A stretch of DNA of 21,984 nt from Coriobacteriales bacterium. Lineage in GTDB: Bacteria; Actinomycetota; Coriobacteriia; Coriobacteriales; UBA8131. Below are positions 1 through 8,119 of this stretch, one piece after another (the first letter of the stretch is position 1; every line of letters starts with the position of its first letter). The stretch lies in the NCBI GenBank assembly GCA_031282085.1, contig JAITEK010000124.1, positions 1 through 21,984 of the forward strand, written 5' to 3'. Both the position numbers and the translations under genes were made by a program. The notes under the pieces are model-generated. The model was not told the DNA's origin. It saw only the letters and a list, made by a program, of their open reading frames with translations, and searched no databases.

Positions 1-81
1 GAGCCCGGCGATGAGGCAGCCGAGGACCGGCGCCCCTACCACAAAGGCGACAAGCGCGATGACAAAGGAAAGCAGCGTCAT
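1..81 (-). CDS. Hydrogenase/complex-I NuoH-like (HyfC/EchB-like) membrane subunit, N-terminal fragment
   Basis: Only the first 27 codons are inside the window. The protein starts MTLLSFVIALVAF and is one hydrophobic helix, as expected for the first transmembrane segment of the NuoH/HyfC/EchB family, which anchors the hydrogenase peripheral arm in the membrane. The ATG at 81-79 overlaps the TGA of the upstream NuoL-like gene (ATGA, 4-bp overlap), so the two are translationally coupled. The family call rests mainly on position: in hyf, hyc and ech operons the NuoL-like gene is followed by the NuoH-like gene. The fragment is too short to show family motifs, so another small membrane subunit is possible. 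Confidence 0.6.
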   Translation of the reverse strand, partial: MTLLSFVIALVAFVVGAPVLGCLIAGL

Positions 82-2243
82 AGCGACCACCCCCCCAGAC
101 TCACAAGAGCAAGCGCCACGCCCAAAAGCAGGATGACAATGCACATGGTGTTTGCCACCGGGGTAAGCGCACCCTCCCCAAACAGTCCTTCCAGATACCA
201 ATTGCGCTGCGAGGCCTGGCTCTCCTGAGACAGCGAGTTGCGATAGGTGCGGTTCTCAAAATCGAGCCCCACGCCGCCGAGATAGACGGGCACGTTGCGC
301 TTTGCGGGTTTTGCGACCTGAGTCGCGCGCGCGTCTTGTGCGCCCGGCTCATCTGCTGTGGCGCGCACATCCTCAACAGCTTCCTTCTTGCCGGTTTTGC
401 CGAAGAAGATGAGGAAGCAGACGATGATGAGCAGCACGATGAGCGCCATGATGAGCAGGTTGTCGAAGTCGATGGTCGCCAGCGAGCCGGTTGCCCAAAG
501 GCCGCCCGGCGCGGCGAAGGCAAAGGGGAAGACGCTCCCGCCGAACTCGACGAGGTAGGGTACGACCACGTACTCGGAGATGAAGGGGAAGCCGGCGCTC
601 AGGCCGACGACGAGGACGGCCATCAGCGCGAGCGATACCCATTCCGAGGCGTGTACGCTGGTCTCGAGGCTTTTCTCGCGCGAGGCGGCGCCGAGCAGCT
701 TGCCAAGCCATTTTGCCCAGAACATGAAGGTCACCGCCGAGCCGAAGGCCAGGATGATGAGCAGTGTGATGTTGCTGGTCTCAACGAGCGAGACGATAGT
801 CGCCCATTTGGAGATGAGCATGCCGAAGGGCGCCGCGAACATGGTGAGGACGCCGAGCGCCATGAGGCGGGCGAGCACCGGCATACGGACGAACAGGTTG
901 TCCATGTCCTCGATGTCGCGGCTGTCGATGTGGTGCTCGGCGGTGCCGACGCACAGGAAGAGCAGCGACTTGGCCGCCGCATGGAAGATGAGCAGGAAGA
1001 TGGCCGCCCATACCGCCTCGGCCGTGCCCACGCCCGCGCAGGCCACGATAAGACCGAGGTTGGCGACGGTGGAGTAGGCCAGCACCCGTTTGGCGTTGGA
1101 CTGCGATACCGCGATGGCCGAGCAGAACAGGAAGGTGAGCGCCCCGACGAGCATGACCATCAGCCCGTTGCCCGTCCAGCCGAAGGTCGGCGCGAGCTTG
1201 ATGAGGATGAATACGCCCGCCTTGACCATCGTTGAGGAGTGGAGTAGCGCGGAGGTGGGGGTCGGCGCCACCATCGCGCCGAGCAGCCAGCTTTGGAAGG
1301 GCACCTGCGCCGCCTTGGTCATCCCCGCGAAGGCGATGAACGCGATGGGCAGAACCAACTTCCCCATACTCCCCATGGCGATGAGTATGTCAAGCTCGCC
1401 GATGCCCTGGGTTCCCAAGTAGAACAGGGCGATGGCGAAGGCCAGGCCGCCGAGCAGGTTCATGACGATCTGACGGAAGGAGTTGTTGATGGCCTCGGCA
1501 GTGCGCGTGTAGCCGATGAGGGCGAACGAGCAGACCGTGGTGAGCTCCCAGGCGCAGAGTAGCCAGTTGAGATTATTGGAGAACACGATGCCGAACATCG
1601 CCGAAAGGAACAGGAACATGAGGGCAAAGAACATCGGACGGCGGTCCTTTGCCTTGGGCGACGCCTCTGCCTCGGGATCCTCAACATGGGCGCGCCCCTC
1701 TGAGGCGACGCTGGTGTGATGCGCGTGGGCGGCGTGATGCTGGAAGTCCTTCATATACCCGAGCGCGTAGATGCAGATGCCTCCGCCGATGATGCCGATG
1801 ATGAGCGCCATGATGACCGAGAGGCCGTCGACGTACAGGTCGTTTACGATGATCACGTTGTGGGCGATCACAAGCTCGTAATACAGGATGACGCCCGCCT
1901 GCACAACGGCCAGCACGCCGGCAAGCGGCTTTTTATGCTGGATGCTCCGCACGAGGATATACGCGGCGATAAGCAGGTCGATGGCGAGGGTCGCATACGT
2001 GATGAGCGTACTGAGTGCGACGCCCCCGATTCCGCTGACGGCAGCACTGTCGACCGAGTCCTGCCAGGGGCCTTCGGTGAAGTAGAGTACAGCCAACAAG
2101 ATGGTGCCCGCTACAATGAGGACCGCTGAGGCGACAACGATTATGTCGCGCCCCCTGTCCTTGCGGACAGCAAGCAGCAGACCGGCCGTCAAGAGCGGGA
2201 ACAGAACCAAGAATCCTATGAGTGGCATAGATAGAGTGCCCAA
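78..2243 (-). CDS. Proton-conducting NuoL/HyfB/EchA-like membrane subunit of an energy-converting hydrogenase or complex-I-like enzyme
   Basis: A polytopic membrane protein of about 721 residues with the antiporter-like (proton_antipo_M) core. Visible signatures are an intramembrane Glu in CAWELTTVCSFALIGY (about residue 230), a Lys in GMTKAAQVPFQSWL, the His/Lys helix TSALLHSSTMVKAG, and the broken-helix Lys in SNAKRVLAYSTVANLG. These residues carry protons in NuoL-type subunits. A His-rich hydrophilic loop (QHHAAHAHHTSV) lies near residue 170-185, and a long cytoplasmic loop precedes the last helix. I chose the TTG at 2243 because AAAGGAGG (2252-2259) lies 8 nt upstream; a TTG at 2270 and an ATG at 2228 are also in frame. 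It is the first gene of its operon and overlaps the next gene by 4 bp. No catalytic [NiFe] gene is in view, so hydrogenase is inferred from family and order; Hyf, Hyc and Ech types cannot be separated here. Confidence 0.85.
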   Translation of the reverse strand: MGTLSMPLIGFLVLFPLLTAGLLLAVRKDRGRDIIVVASAVLIVAGTILLAVLYFTEGPWQDSVDSAAVSGIGGVALSTLITYATLAIDLLIAAYILVRSIQHKKPLAGVLAVVQAGVILYYELVIAHNVIIVNDLYVDGLSVIMALIIGIIGGGICIYALGYMKDFQHHAAHAHHTSVASEGRAHVEDPEAEASPKAKDRRPMFFALMFLFLSAMFGIVFSNNLNWLLCAWELTTVCSFALIGYTRTAEAINNSFRQIVMNLLGGLAFAIALFYLGTQGIGELDILIAMGSMGKLVLPIAFIAFAGMTKAAQVPFQSWLLGAMVAPTPTSALLHSSTMVKAGVFILIKLAPTFGWTGNGLMVMLVGALTFLFCSAIAVSQSNAKRVLAYSTVANLGLIVACAGVGTAEAVWAAIFLLIFHAAAKSLLFLCVGTAEHHIDSRDIEDMDNLFVRMPVLARLMALGVLTMFAAPFGMLISKWATIVSLVETSNITLLIILAFGSAVTFMFWAKWLGKLLGAASREKSLETSVHASEWVSLALMAVLVVGLSAGFPFISEYVVVPYLVEFGGSVFPFAFAAPGGLWATGSLATIDFDNLLIMALIVLLIIVCFLIFFGKTGKKEAVEDVRATADEPGAQDARATQVAKPAKRNVPVYLGGVGLDFENRTYRNSLSQESQASQRNWYLEGLFGEGALTPVANTMCIVILLLGVALALVSLGGWSL

Positions 2244-2576
2244 CAGCCTTCCCTCCTTTGTCCTCTCCAATAAACATCAATCGCTTAATTGGGATGTTAT
2301 AGTAAGGCTAGATGAACGCGACCCCGATAGACCGCAGGGAGAGCCGCTCTTTCGAGGGTGTGGGGGGATAATCGGCAAACGGCGGTTCTGAGACCGAAAA
2401 TTATGCCCGTACGACCGCTGGCCCTTGCCACAAGTCCCTTTATACTTAATTGTGTCGAGAGGACGGCTGACGCCGTTTCGCGGCGTTCAGTAAGTCCGGT
2501 CGCTACCGCGGGCGACGCACAAAGAGCGTGCGCGGCACGCGACACACTATGCTGGAGAGGTAGAGGACAGATTGAC
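2244..2576. other. Divergent intergenic region between hydrogenase operon and mntP
   Basis: 333 bp without a convincing gene. It must hold the promoters for both directions. On the plus strand there is a -10-like TATACT at 2441-2446, but no matching -35 at 16-18 bp (TTGCCA at 2425-2430 is only 10 bp away). Downstream is a hairpin at 2467-2490 (CTGACGCCG, loop TTTCG, CGGCGTTCAG, with one bulged T). On the minus strand TATAAC occurs near 2296-2301, about 55 nt before the hydrogenase start, also without a good -35. The predicted upstream extension of mntP into this region (an open frame from 2358) has no family similarity. Confidence 0.5.
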
Positions 2577-3173
2577 ATGGGTTTTATCGAAGTAGTGATC
2601 ATCGGCCTTGCGCTTTCGATGGATGCGTTTGCCGTGACCATCTCCAATTCATGCGCCTTCCCCCATGCGAGCCGCTCCCAGCGCCTTGCCCAGCCGGTGG
2701 TGTTCGGGCTGTTCCAGGGCATCATGCCGCTGGCCGGCTACTTCCTCGGCAGCTTTGCCGCCAACATCATCGACCAGTACGCGGGTTTCGTCTCGCTTGT
2801 CATCCTCGGCTTCATCGGCGGCAGGATGGTGTGGGGCGGGAGCCGTGCCCTGATCGAGCTGCGTAAACAGGGGGGAGCGGACGCCGGTGGAACTTGTCCG
2901 GTACCCGCGGAGGGTAGCCCGCGCGCGCTTTCCTTCGGAGCGCTGCTTGCTCAGGGAATCGCAACCTCCATCGACGCGCTCATCGTAGGCGTGAGCCTGC
3001 TTGCCCTCGGTGCGAACATAGCCGTTGCCGCGCCGCTTATCGCTGTGACCACTTTTGCCTGCTGCCTGGTGGCGCTTGTCCTCGGCCGTCGCTTCGGCAT
3101 GCTGCTCGGCGACAAGGCCGAGATAGCCGGCGGCGTGGTCCTCATCCTCATCGGCATCAAGGCGCTGCTGTAA
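2577..3173 (+). CDS. mntP: Manganese efflux pump, MntP family
   Basis: 198 residues, the usual MntP length (about 190), with six hydrophobic segments arranged as two homologous halves. Each half carries the family signature with an intramembrane acidic residue: GLALSMDAFAVTISNS near residue 10-25, and GIATSIDALIVGVSLLALG in the second half. These Asp residues are part of the Mn(II) export path in the family. A hydrophilic loop (about residues 95-120, GGADAGGTCPVPAEGS) joins the halves. The ATG at 2577 is chosen because the homology starts there and a purine-rich GAGAGG/GAGG stretch lies upstream; the frame is open back to 2358 but that part is not MntP. It stands divergent from the hydrogenase operon, and exoIII follows 54 bp downstream on the same strand, so they may be co-transcribed. 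Confidence 0.92.
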   Translation: MGFIEVVIIGLALSMDAFAVTISNSCAFPHASRSQRLAQPVVFGLFQGIMPLAGYFLGSFAANIIDQYAGFVSLVILGFIGGRMVWGGSRALIELRKQGGADAGGTCPVPAEGSPRALSFGALLAQGIATSIDALIVGVSLLALGANIAVAAPLIAVTTFACCLVALVLGRRFGMLLGDKAEIAGGVVLILIGIKALL

Positions 3174-3227
3174 AATACTATGAATCGATAACGCCATAAG
3201 GCACAGACCATGACGGAAGGCATCACC

Positions 3228-4082
3228 ATGAAACTCATCTCCTGGAACGTGAACGGCCTGCGGGCAAACATCAAAAAAGGCTTTTACGAGGTCTTTGAGA
3301 CCCTCGACGCTGACGTGTTCGCTCTGCAGGAGACCAAGTTGCAGGCCGGGCAGGTGGAGCTTGAGATACCTGCCAGCTATCACCAAACCTGGAGCTACGC
3401 GGAGCGCAAAGGCTACTCCGGCACCGCGGTATTCTCCAAGGAGAAGCCCCTGCGTACCATCCACAAGCTCGGGCTTGGACCCCAGGATGCGGGCGGCCAT
3501 GGCCTGCCGGACCCCACCGTCGTTGATACCGAGGGGCGCCTATGCGCCGTGGAGTTTGAGAACTACTGGTTCGTGTGCTGCTATACGCCCAATGCGCAGG
3601 ACGAGCTCAAGCGCATCGACCTGCGACTGGCCTGGGGAGCGGCCTTTACGCGCTTTGTCGCCGAGCTCGCCGCCAACAAGCCCGTGGTGATCTGTGGCGA
3701 CCTCAACGTCGCGCATAACGAGATAGACCTCAAGAACCCCGGCCCCAACCGTGGCAACGCCGGTTTTTCCGATGAGGAGCGTGCGGACTTCCAGGCGCTG
3801 CTCGACGCCGGCTTCACCGACAGCTTCCGCCATCTCTATCCGGACCTTGCCGGCGCCTACTCATGGTGGAGCTTCCGTGGCAACGCCCGCGCCAACAACA
3901 CAGGGTGGCGCATCGACTACTTCCTCGTGTCAGACGACCTGCAGGACCGCATCGAGCAGGCAGCCATCTACCCCGAAGTCCTCGGCTCCGACCACTGCCC
4001 CGTCCCCCTTCAGCTCAGCTCGATGAGTTCGTGGGGGGAATGGGTGAAGGGCTCAAAGCCGTGTTCGGTGATGACGCCGTAG
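3228..4082 (+). CDS. xthA: Exodeoxyribonuclease III / AP endonuclease (ExoA/XthA family)
   Basis: 284 residues, cytoplasmic; removes 3' blocking groups and cleaves abasic sites in base-excision repair. All catalytic blocks of the EEP fold are present: WNVNGLRA with the metal-site Asn, ALQETKLQ with the metal-binding Glu (about residue 34), CYTPNAQ with the active-site Tyr, GDLNVAHNEIDL with the Asp/Asn pair, TDSFRHLYP, the DNA-binding loop YSWWSFRGNARANNTGWRIDYFLVS, and the C-terminal GSDHCPV with the catalytic Asp-His. I prefer the ATG at 3228 (MKLISWNVNG) because the family starts there and GGAAGG lies 7 nt upstream; an in-frame ATG at 3210 would add six residues. The family normally ends soon after SDHCPV. 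Here about 24 extra residues are read through the 3' end of the convergent peptidase gene. Confidence 0.95.
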   Translation: MKLISWNVNGLRANIKKGFYEVFETLDADVFALQETKLQAGQVELEIPASYHQTWSYAERKGYSGTAVFSKEKPLRTIHKLGLGPQDAGGHGLPDPTVVDTEGRLCAVEFENYWFVCCYTPNAQDELKRIDLRLAWGAAFTRFVAELAANKPVVICGDLNVAHNEIDLKNPGPNRGNAGFSDEERADFQALLDAGFTDSFRHLYPDLAGAYSWWSFRGNARANNTGWRIDYFLVSDDLQDRIEQAAIYPEVLGSDHCPVPLQLSSMSSWGEWVKGSKPCSVMTP

Positions 4083-5200
4083 TCCTCTATGCGCACGCCG
4101 CCAATGCCCTCCAGGTAGACGCCCGGCTCAACGGTGACCACGTTGCCCACCTCAAGGGCAGTCTTTACCTTGGGAGCAAGCAGGGGCAACTCGTGGATGT
4201 CGATGCCCACCCCATGCCCCAGCGAATGGATGAACGCGCCGGCAAATCCTTGTTCAGCTATGACGCGCTCGGCGATGCCCTGGGCCTCAAGACCGGTCAT
4301 GCCGGGTTTGAGCGCCTCGATCACAGCACTTTGCGCCGCGAGGACCGCTGCGTACATAGCGCGCTGCTGTTCGCTCGCCTTCCCCAGTACAACAGTACGC
4401 GTCATGTCGGAACGATAATCGTCGAGACGTGCGCCAAAATCCATGAGCACGAAGTCTCCGCGCTCAAAGACCCGTTCTCCGGGCACCGCGTGAGGTTTCG
4501 CGCTGTTTGGCCCACTGGCAACGATGGAGGGAAAGGCAACTCCTTGCGCACCGGCTCGTCGCATGAAGAACTCCAGCTCGCAGGCCGCTTCGCGTTCAGT
4601 GAGGCCAATTTTCAGGTAGCCGAGCATATAGTCAAAGGCCGCGTCAGTGAGAGCCTGCGCTGCCTTGAGCGACTCAAGCTCCCCCGCGTCTTTTACCGCG
4701 CGCAAACCCGTCACAAGGCTGGGCAGTTCCACCACCTCCGCAGAAAGATCCTGCTCGTCGAGTGCCGCGGTGAGCGCTCGGTAGGCGTCGAGCCGCAGAT
4801 CGCTCTCGATGCCGATGCGCAGTTGCCCGTCTTGTGCGTGTGCGCCGCACCACTCCCGCAACAGCTCAACGACGTAGGCAAAGCGCGGACGATGTTCGTC
4901 GAGGATACGCCAGCGCTTTTCGGCGTCGAGTGTGCGCAGGGCTGCCGAGTAGCGCGCGTCGGTAAACAGCAGCGGTTGTTGGAGAGAATGCGTTTCTAAC
5001 GTGGAGCGCTCGGCAGACCCCTCACGTGCGATGAGCGCAAGGTGAGCCTGCTCCTCATCAAACACATTCGTAAAACCCGTGAGCCAACAGATGTCGGCGG
5101 TATGGGTGGTAAGATAAACGTCAACGTCCCGGTCTGCGAGACTACCGACCAAACGTCGCAGGCGCGCATCGGCGGTAACCGGCATCGCGAGAGTCTTCAT
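4010..5200 (-). CDS. M24-family metallopeptidase, Xaa-Pro aminopeptidase/dipeptidase type
   Basis: 396 residues. An N-terminal creatinase-like domain (about residues 1-150) precedes a pita-bread catalytic domain. All five dinuclear metal ligands are visible: Asp in VLMDFGARLD, Asp in YRSDMTRTVV, His in HSLGHGVGIDIHE, Glu in VTVEPGVY and Glu in GVRIEDYGV. The family removes the N-terminal residue before proline or splits Xaa-Pro dipeptides; which of these cannot be told from sequence alone. The start is ATG at 5200 (MKTLAMPVT) because GGAGG ends 5 nt upstream; a TTG at 5212 is in frame but overlaps that ribosome site. There is no signal peptide, so it is cytoplasmic. It overlaps exoIII tail to tail and seems to have its own promoter (5247-5275). 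Confidence 0.9.
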   Translation of the reverse strand: MKTLAMPVTADARLRRLVGSLADRDVDVYLTTHTADICWLTGFTNVFDEEQAHLALIAREGSAERSTLETHSLQQPLLFTDARYSAALRTLDAEKRWRILDEHRPRFAYVVELLREWCGAHAQDGQLRIGIESDLRLDAYRALTAALDEQDLSAEVVELPSLVTGLRAVKDAGELESLKAAQALTDAAFDYMLGYLKIGLTEREAACELEFFMRRAGAQGVAFPSIVASGPNSAKPHAVPGERVFERGDFVLMDFGARLDDYRSDMTRTVVLGKASEQQRAMYAAVLAAQSAVIEALKPGMTGLEAQGIAERVIAEQGFAGAFIHSLGHGVGIDIHELPLLAPKVKTALEVGNVVTVEPGVYLEGIGGVRIEDYGVITEHGFEPFTHSPHELIELS

Positions 5201-5219
5201 CGGGTCCTCCAATTCTGTG

Positions 5220-5248
5220 CTGTCGTAACAGGGTACCTCTTACGACAG
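5220..5248. repeat. Perfect 9-bp palindrome (CTGTCGTAA-N11-TTACGACAG), candidate operator
   Basis: CTGTCGTAA at 5220-5228 is mirrored exactly by TTACGACAG at 5240-5248. It lies 20-48 nt upstream of the peptidase ATG and overlaps the end of the candidate -10 and the expected start point. Position favours a repressor operator or a 5'-UTR stem. It has no U-tract, so it is a poor intrinsic terminator for the sulfhydrylase gene that ends just upstream. Confidence 0.5.
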
Positions 5249-5275
5249 TATGCCCTCCGGGTGCCCTTTTTGCAA
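5247..5275 (-). promoter_or_regulatory. Candidate sigma70 promoter for the M24 peptidase gene
   Basis: Read on the minus strand: -35 TTGCAA (5275-5270), 17-nt spacer, -10 CATACT (5252-5247). Each hexamer matches 4 of 6 consensus positions and the spacing is ideal. The expected start point falls in the palindrome at 5220-5248. Confidence 0.35.
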
Positions 5276-5296
5276 ATCCCGGTCCCTCGCGAAGGC

Positions 5297-6628
5297 CTAT
5301 CTTACGGCGGCGAAGGCCTGGCGGAGGTCGGCGATGAGGTCGCACGGGTTCTCCAGGCCGACGGAGATACGTATGGTGCTCAGTCCGAGGCCGAGTTTCT
5401 CGCGTTGCGCGGGGGTCAGCTCATTGTGCGTCGTCAGCGCGGGGTCGATTATCAGGGAGCGTGCGTCGCCGATGTTTGCCTGGTAGATAAAGACCCTGAG
5501 CGACTCCAGGAAGCGTTGCTGCTGTTGCCTGCTGCCTTTGAAGCTAAAACTCAGCACGGAGCCTTCGCCGCGTGGCAGGTACTTCTTCACCAGGTCGGCA
5601 TCTGCGCTGCCGCAGGAAGGGTGCAGTATCCTGTCGACGAGCGGCTCGGTTCGCAGGTACTCGATCAGCCTCTTTGTGCTCTCGCATTGCTTGTGCACCC
5701 GTTCGCTCAAGGTGTCGATACCGAGCAGCACCAGCCAGGCGTCAAAGGCGCCAAGGGTTGCCCCCAGGTAGTTGAGCAGCACGTTGCGCACGCGCCCGAC
5801 GAAGGGGGTTCGAGGCGAAACCTCCAGGATGCTGCGCGGCTCGTCCTCAGCATTCCTGAAGGCCCAGAGGCGCTCGGTGAAGTGCGGAAAGCGGCCGTTT
5901 GCGTAATCGAAGTCGCCGCTTTCCAGTATGACGCCGGCCAGCGCGTTGCCGTGTCCGGCCAGAGCCTTGGTGGCCGAGTAGACTACCACGTCGGCTCCGA
6001 ACTCAAAGGGGTTGAGCAGCCAGGGGGTTGCGATGGTGTTGTCCACGATGAGCGGTATGCCGTGCTCGTGCGCTATCGCAGCGATGCCCTCGATGTCCAA
6101 GACCGTCGCCAGGGGGTTGGTTATGCTCTCGATGAAGATGCATTTGGTCTCGGGGGTAAGCCTGCGGGCGAACTCCGTGAGGTCCGTTGGATCCTCTACG
6201 GCGTCGAAGTCGACGGCGAACTGGGGAAAGAGGCTGGCAAAGGCGTCGAGCGTGCCACCGTAAAGTTGGTAGATGGAGAGCACCCGGCCGCTTGCGCCCA
6301 CGGCGTTGAGCAGCGCGTAGGATACCGCGGCCATGCCGGAGGCGACGGCGACGGCGCCCGGCACGCCGTGCAGGGCCGCCAACCGCGACTCCAACACGCC
6401 GACGGTTGGGTTGGCCGTGCGCGAGTACGTAGGATGGCACTCCTGAAAGGTAAAAAGCCGCTGCGCGCGCTCGGGACTGCCCAGGCCGAAGGCTGCGGTC
6501 TCGTAGACAGGCACACTGGTGGCTCCGTGATGGTCGGCGGGGTCGTAGCCTGCGTGCACCTTCAGCGTGTCAAAATCGAAGACCCCCGCCGAGGTAACGG
6601 GGTCCAAAAAGCCGTCGCGTTCACTCAT
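5297..6628 (-). CDS. O-acetylhomoserine sulfhydrylase-type PLP enzyme (Cys/Met metabolism family)
   Basis: 443 residues, close to the usual length of about 430 for O-acetylhomoserine sulfhydrylases, which form homocysteine from O-acetylhomoserine and sulfide. Visible features: the start HAGYDPADHHGATSVPVYET, the family block YSRTANPTVGVLESRLAALHG, the PLP-ring region ASGMAAVSYALL, Asp in PLIVDNTIATP, and the Schiff-base Lys in VYSATKALAGHGNALAG. The start is ATG at 6628 (MSERDGF) because GGAGGTGA lies 5 nt upstream; an open frame back to 6718 has no family similarity. The start overlaps the end of the upstream MalY-type gene by 8 bp (ATGAGTGA), so both form one translationally coupled operon. 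Methionine gamma-lyase or cystathionine synthase are alternatives within the family, but the long form favours the sulfhydrylase. Confidence 0.85.
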   Translation of the reverse strand: MSERDGFLDPVTSAGVFDFDTLKVHAGYDPADHHGATSVPVYETAAFGLGSPERAQRLFTFQECHPTYSRTANPTVGVLESRLAALHGVPGAVAVASGMAAVSYALLNAVGASGRVLSIYQLYGGTLDAFASLFPQFAVDFDAVEDPTDLTEFARRLTPETKCIFIESITNPLATVLDIEGIAAIAHEHGIPLIVDNTIATPWLLNPFEFGADVVVYSATKALAGHGNALAGVILESGDFDYANGRFPHFTERLWAFRNAEDEPRSILEVSPRTPFVGRVRNVLLNYLGATLGAFDAWLVLLGIDTLSERVHKQCESTKRLIEYLRTEPLVDRILHPSCGSADADLVKKYLPRGEGSVLSFSFKGSRQQQQRFLESLRVFIYQANIGDARSLIIDPALTTHNELTPAQREKLGLGLSTIRISVGLENPCDLIADLRQAFAAVR

Positions 6629-7844
6629 CCGTCTCACCTCCGTGCCCGTTGACCGTGGATTCCTCTCTGCGTTCGGCCGTATCCAAAGCCGCGCTGATTC
6701 GTCGAACCGCCTCCTCAAAACGCCCCGGTTCCAACGCCATATTCAGGCGTACGAAGCCGGGCGAACCGAAGTCCTCACCATCGTTTAAGGCCACCCGGGC
6801 ATGTTTAAGGAGGTAGTCGGCTGGACGCGCACCCAGATCCCACCAGCGCAGGTCCATCCAGAGCAGGTAGGTGGCCTGATGTTGACTGAGCACCACGTGG
6901 GGATTATGCTCAGCAAAATACTCCCTGGCAAACGCCAGATTGCCGCGAATCCTTCCCAGCGTCTCATCGAGCCACCGGGTACAGTGAGGGTCGGCATAGG
7001 CCGTAGCAGCGGCATAAAGCCCCAGGCGCGAGACGCCGTCGCCGTAGAAGAAGGCGTAGGGTTTCCACGCTTTTCGCAGGCGCTCACCGGGGATGATAAG
7101 TTGAGCGCATTTCAGACCCGTGATGTTGAAGGACTTGGAGGCCGAAATTGCCGTGACGCTGTGCTCGGCGGCGGCTTGGCTGACAGAGGCGTAGGGTATG
7201 TGGCGGACTCGAGGGTCGAGGATCAGCGGGCTGTGCACCTCGTCGGCAAAGACCAGAGCGTTGTGTGCGTCGATTATCTCTGCCAGTCGCCCCAGCTCTG
7301 AGCGCGTAAAGACCTGGCCCACGGGGTTATAGGGGTTCGTAAGGGCAAAGACGGCGCCTGGCTCCAGTACCGCGTCAAGACCCTCGTAGTCGATGAGGTA
7401 GCGGCCTGTCGCCGAGACAGCGCAAGGCAACTCGATGAGCTTACGCCCAAAGTACTGCGGCGTGTGCAGCAGTAGATGGTAGGCCGGGGTGGGTACGATG
7501 ACCGGCGCATCCTCACGCGCCAGCACCCGCAATACCGACTCATAGCCGGCGATGATGTCAGCGACCAGGAACAGCGAGCCCTTGGGCGGCGCGTAACCGA
7601 AGCGGTGCTCCAGCCACGCGGCGGTGGCCTCAAGCGCGCGTTTCCTTATCGGCGCATCCACGTAGGAGAGCAACGAGGCGTCCACATTGCGTCGGACAAC
7701 GTCAAGTATCGCGGGTGCGACCGGGTAGTCCATCTCGGCTATCCAGGCGCCGATGGCATCCGGGTAACTCGACTCCTTGCGCGACAGGGGCTCTATCGGC
7801 GAAAAGTCGCAAAGGTTCTGATTACAAGAATCGATTTCAGTCAT
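6621..7844 (-). CDS. MalY/PatB-family PLP aminotransferase-like cystathionine beta-lyase
   Basis: 407 residues, class I/II aminotransferase fold. MalY/PatB enzymes act as C-S beta-lyases on cystathionine or cysteine, giving homocysteine or sulfide plus pyruvate and ammonia. Visible blocks: IGAWIAEMDYPVAPAI (family N-terminal motif), TPAYHLLLHTPQYFGRK, LTNPYNPVGQVFTRSEL with the PLP-contact Asn, FADEVHSPLIL with the Asp that holds the pyridine nitrogen, SASKSFNITGLKCAQLIIPG with the Schiff-base Lys, and the substrate-carboxylate Arg in RLNMALEPGRFEEAV. The start is ATG at 7844 (MTEIDSCNQN) with GGAG 5 nt upstream; an open frame extends to 7898 without similarity. It is first in the operon with the sulfhydrylase, so sulfide released here could feed homocysteine synthesis (inference). 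The promoter is at 8120-8148. Confidence 0.88.
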   Translation of the reverse strand: MTEIDSCNQNLCDFSPIEPLSRKESSYPDAIGAWIAEMDYPVAPAILDVVRRNVDASLLSYVDAPIRKRALEATAAWLEHRFGYAPPKGSLFLVADIIAGYESVLRVLAREDAPVIVPTPAYHLLLHTPQYFGRKLIELPCAVSATGRYLIDYEGLDAVLEPGAVFALTNPYNPVGQVFTRSELGRLAEIIDAHNALVFADEVHSPLILDPRVRHIPYASVSQAAAEHSVTAISASKSFNITGLKCAQLIIPGERLRKAWKPYAFFYGDGVSRLGLYAAATAYADPHCTRWLDETLGRIRGNLAFAREYFAEHNPHVVLSQHQATYLLWMDLRWWDLGARPADYLLKHARVALNDGEDFGSPGFVRLNMALEPGRFEEAVRRISAALDTAERREESTVNGHGGETDE

Positions 7845-7925
7845 GGCACTCCAAGGTCTTTGAGGGCTCAAGCGGCACGGCAACAAGGCGCTCGCCACGT
7901 ATGCAGTCTTAGATTGTGATAAGGA

Positions 7926-7949
7926 ATTCAGGGATTCATTCAGGGATTC
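7926..7949. repeat. 12-bp perfect tandem duplication in the malY-operon leader
   Basis: ATTCAGGGATTC occurs twice back to back (7926-7937 and 7938-7949), followed by a partial third copy (AGG). It lies within the predicted untranslated leader, about 80-100 nt before the MalY-type start codon. It could be polymerase-slippage scar or paired regulator sites; nothing more can be said. Confidence 0.6.
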
Positions 7950-8119
7950 AGGCGTATGCCACAGGACGAAAAGGACGCGTCAAAGACTGGACATACGCTC
8001 GGGCATCATCATGCCCAACGTCATCTGCCCGGTTTTGGTCATGCGATATGCGTGACAACTCAACAAGCTCAGTCTCTCCAACCACCATTACAATGCTTCA
8101 CGTCGAAACTCGGAGACTC

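Noticed and set aside
336..1235. 299-residue plus-strand open frame rich in D, E, H and R
   Set aside because: Antisense shadow of the NuoL-like membrane subunit; its composition is the complement of transmembrane codons.
3863..4999. 378-residue plus-strand open frame
   Set aside because: Opposite the M24 peptidase with all five metal ligands; no ribosome site and no family motif.
5042..6652. 536-residue plus-strand open frame
   Set aside because: It lies opposite the sulfhydrylase gene, which has clear PLP motifs. The frame is low in recognisable content and is a GC-rich shadow.
7845..8115. SAM riboswitch or T-box in the malY-operon leader
   Set aside because: The conserved cores were looked for by eye on the minus strand and not found.
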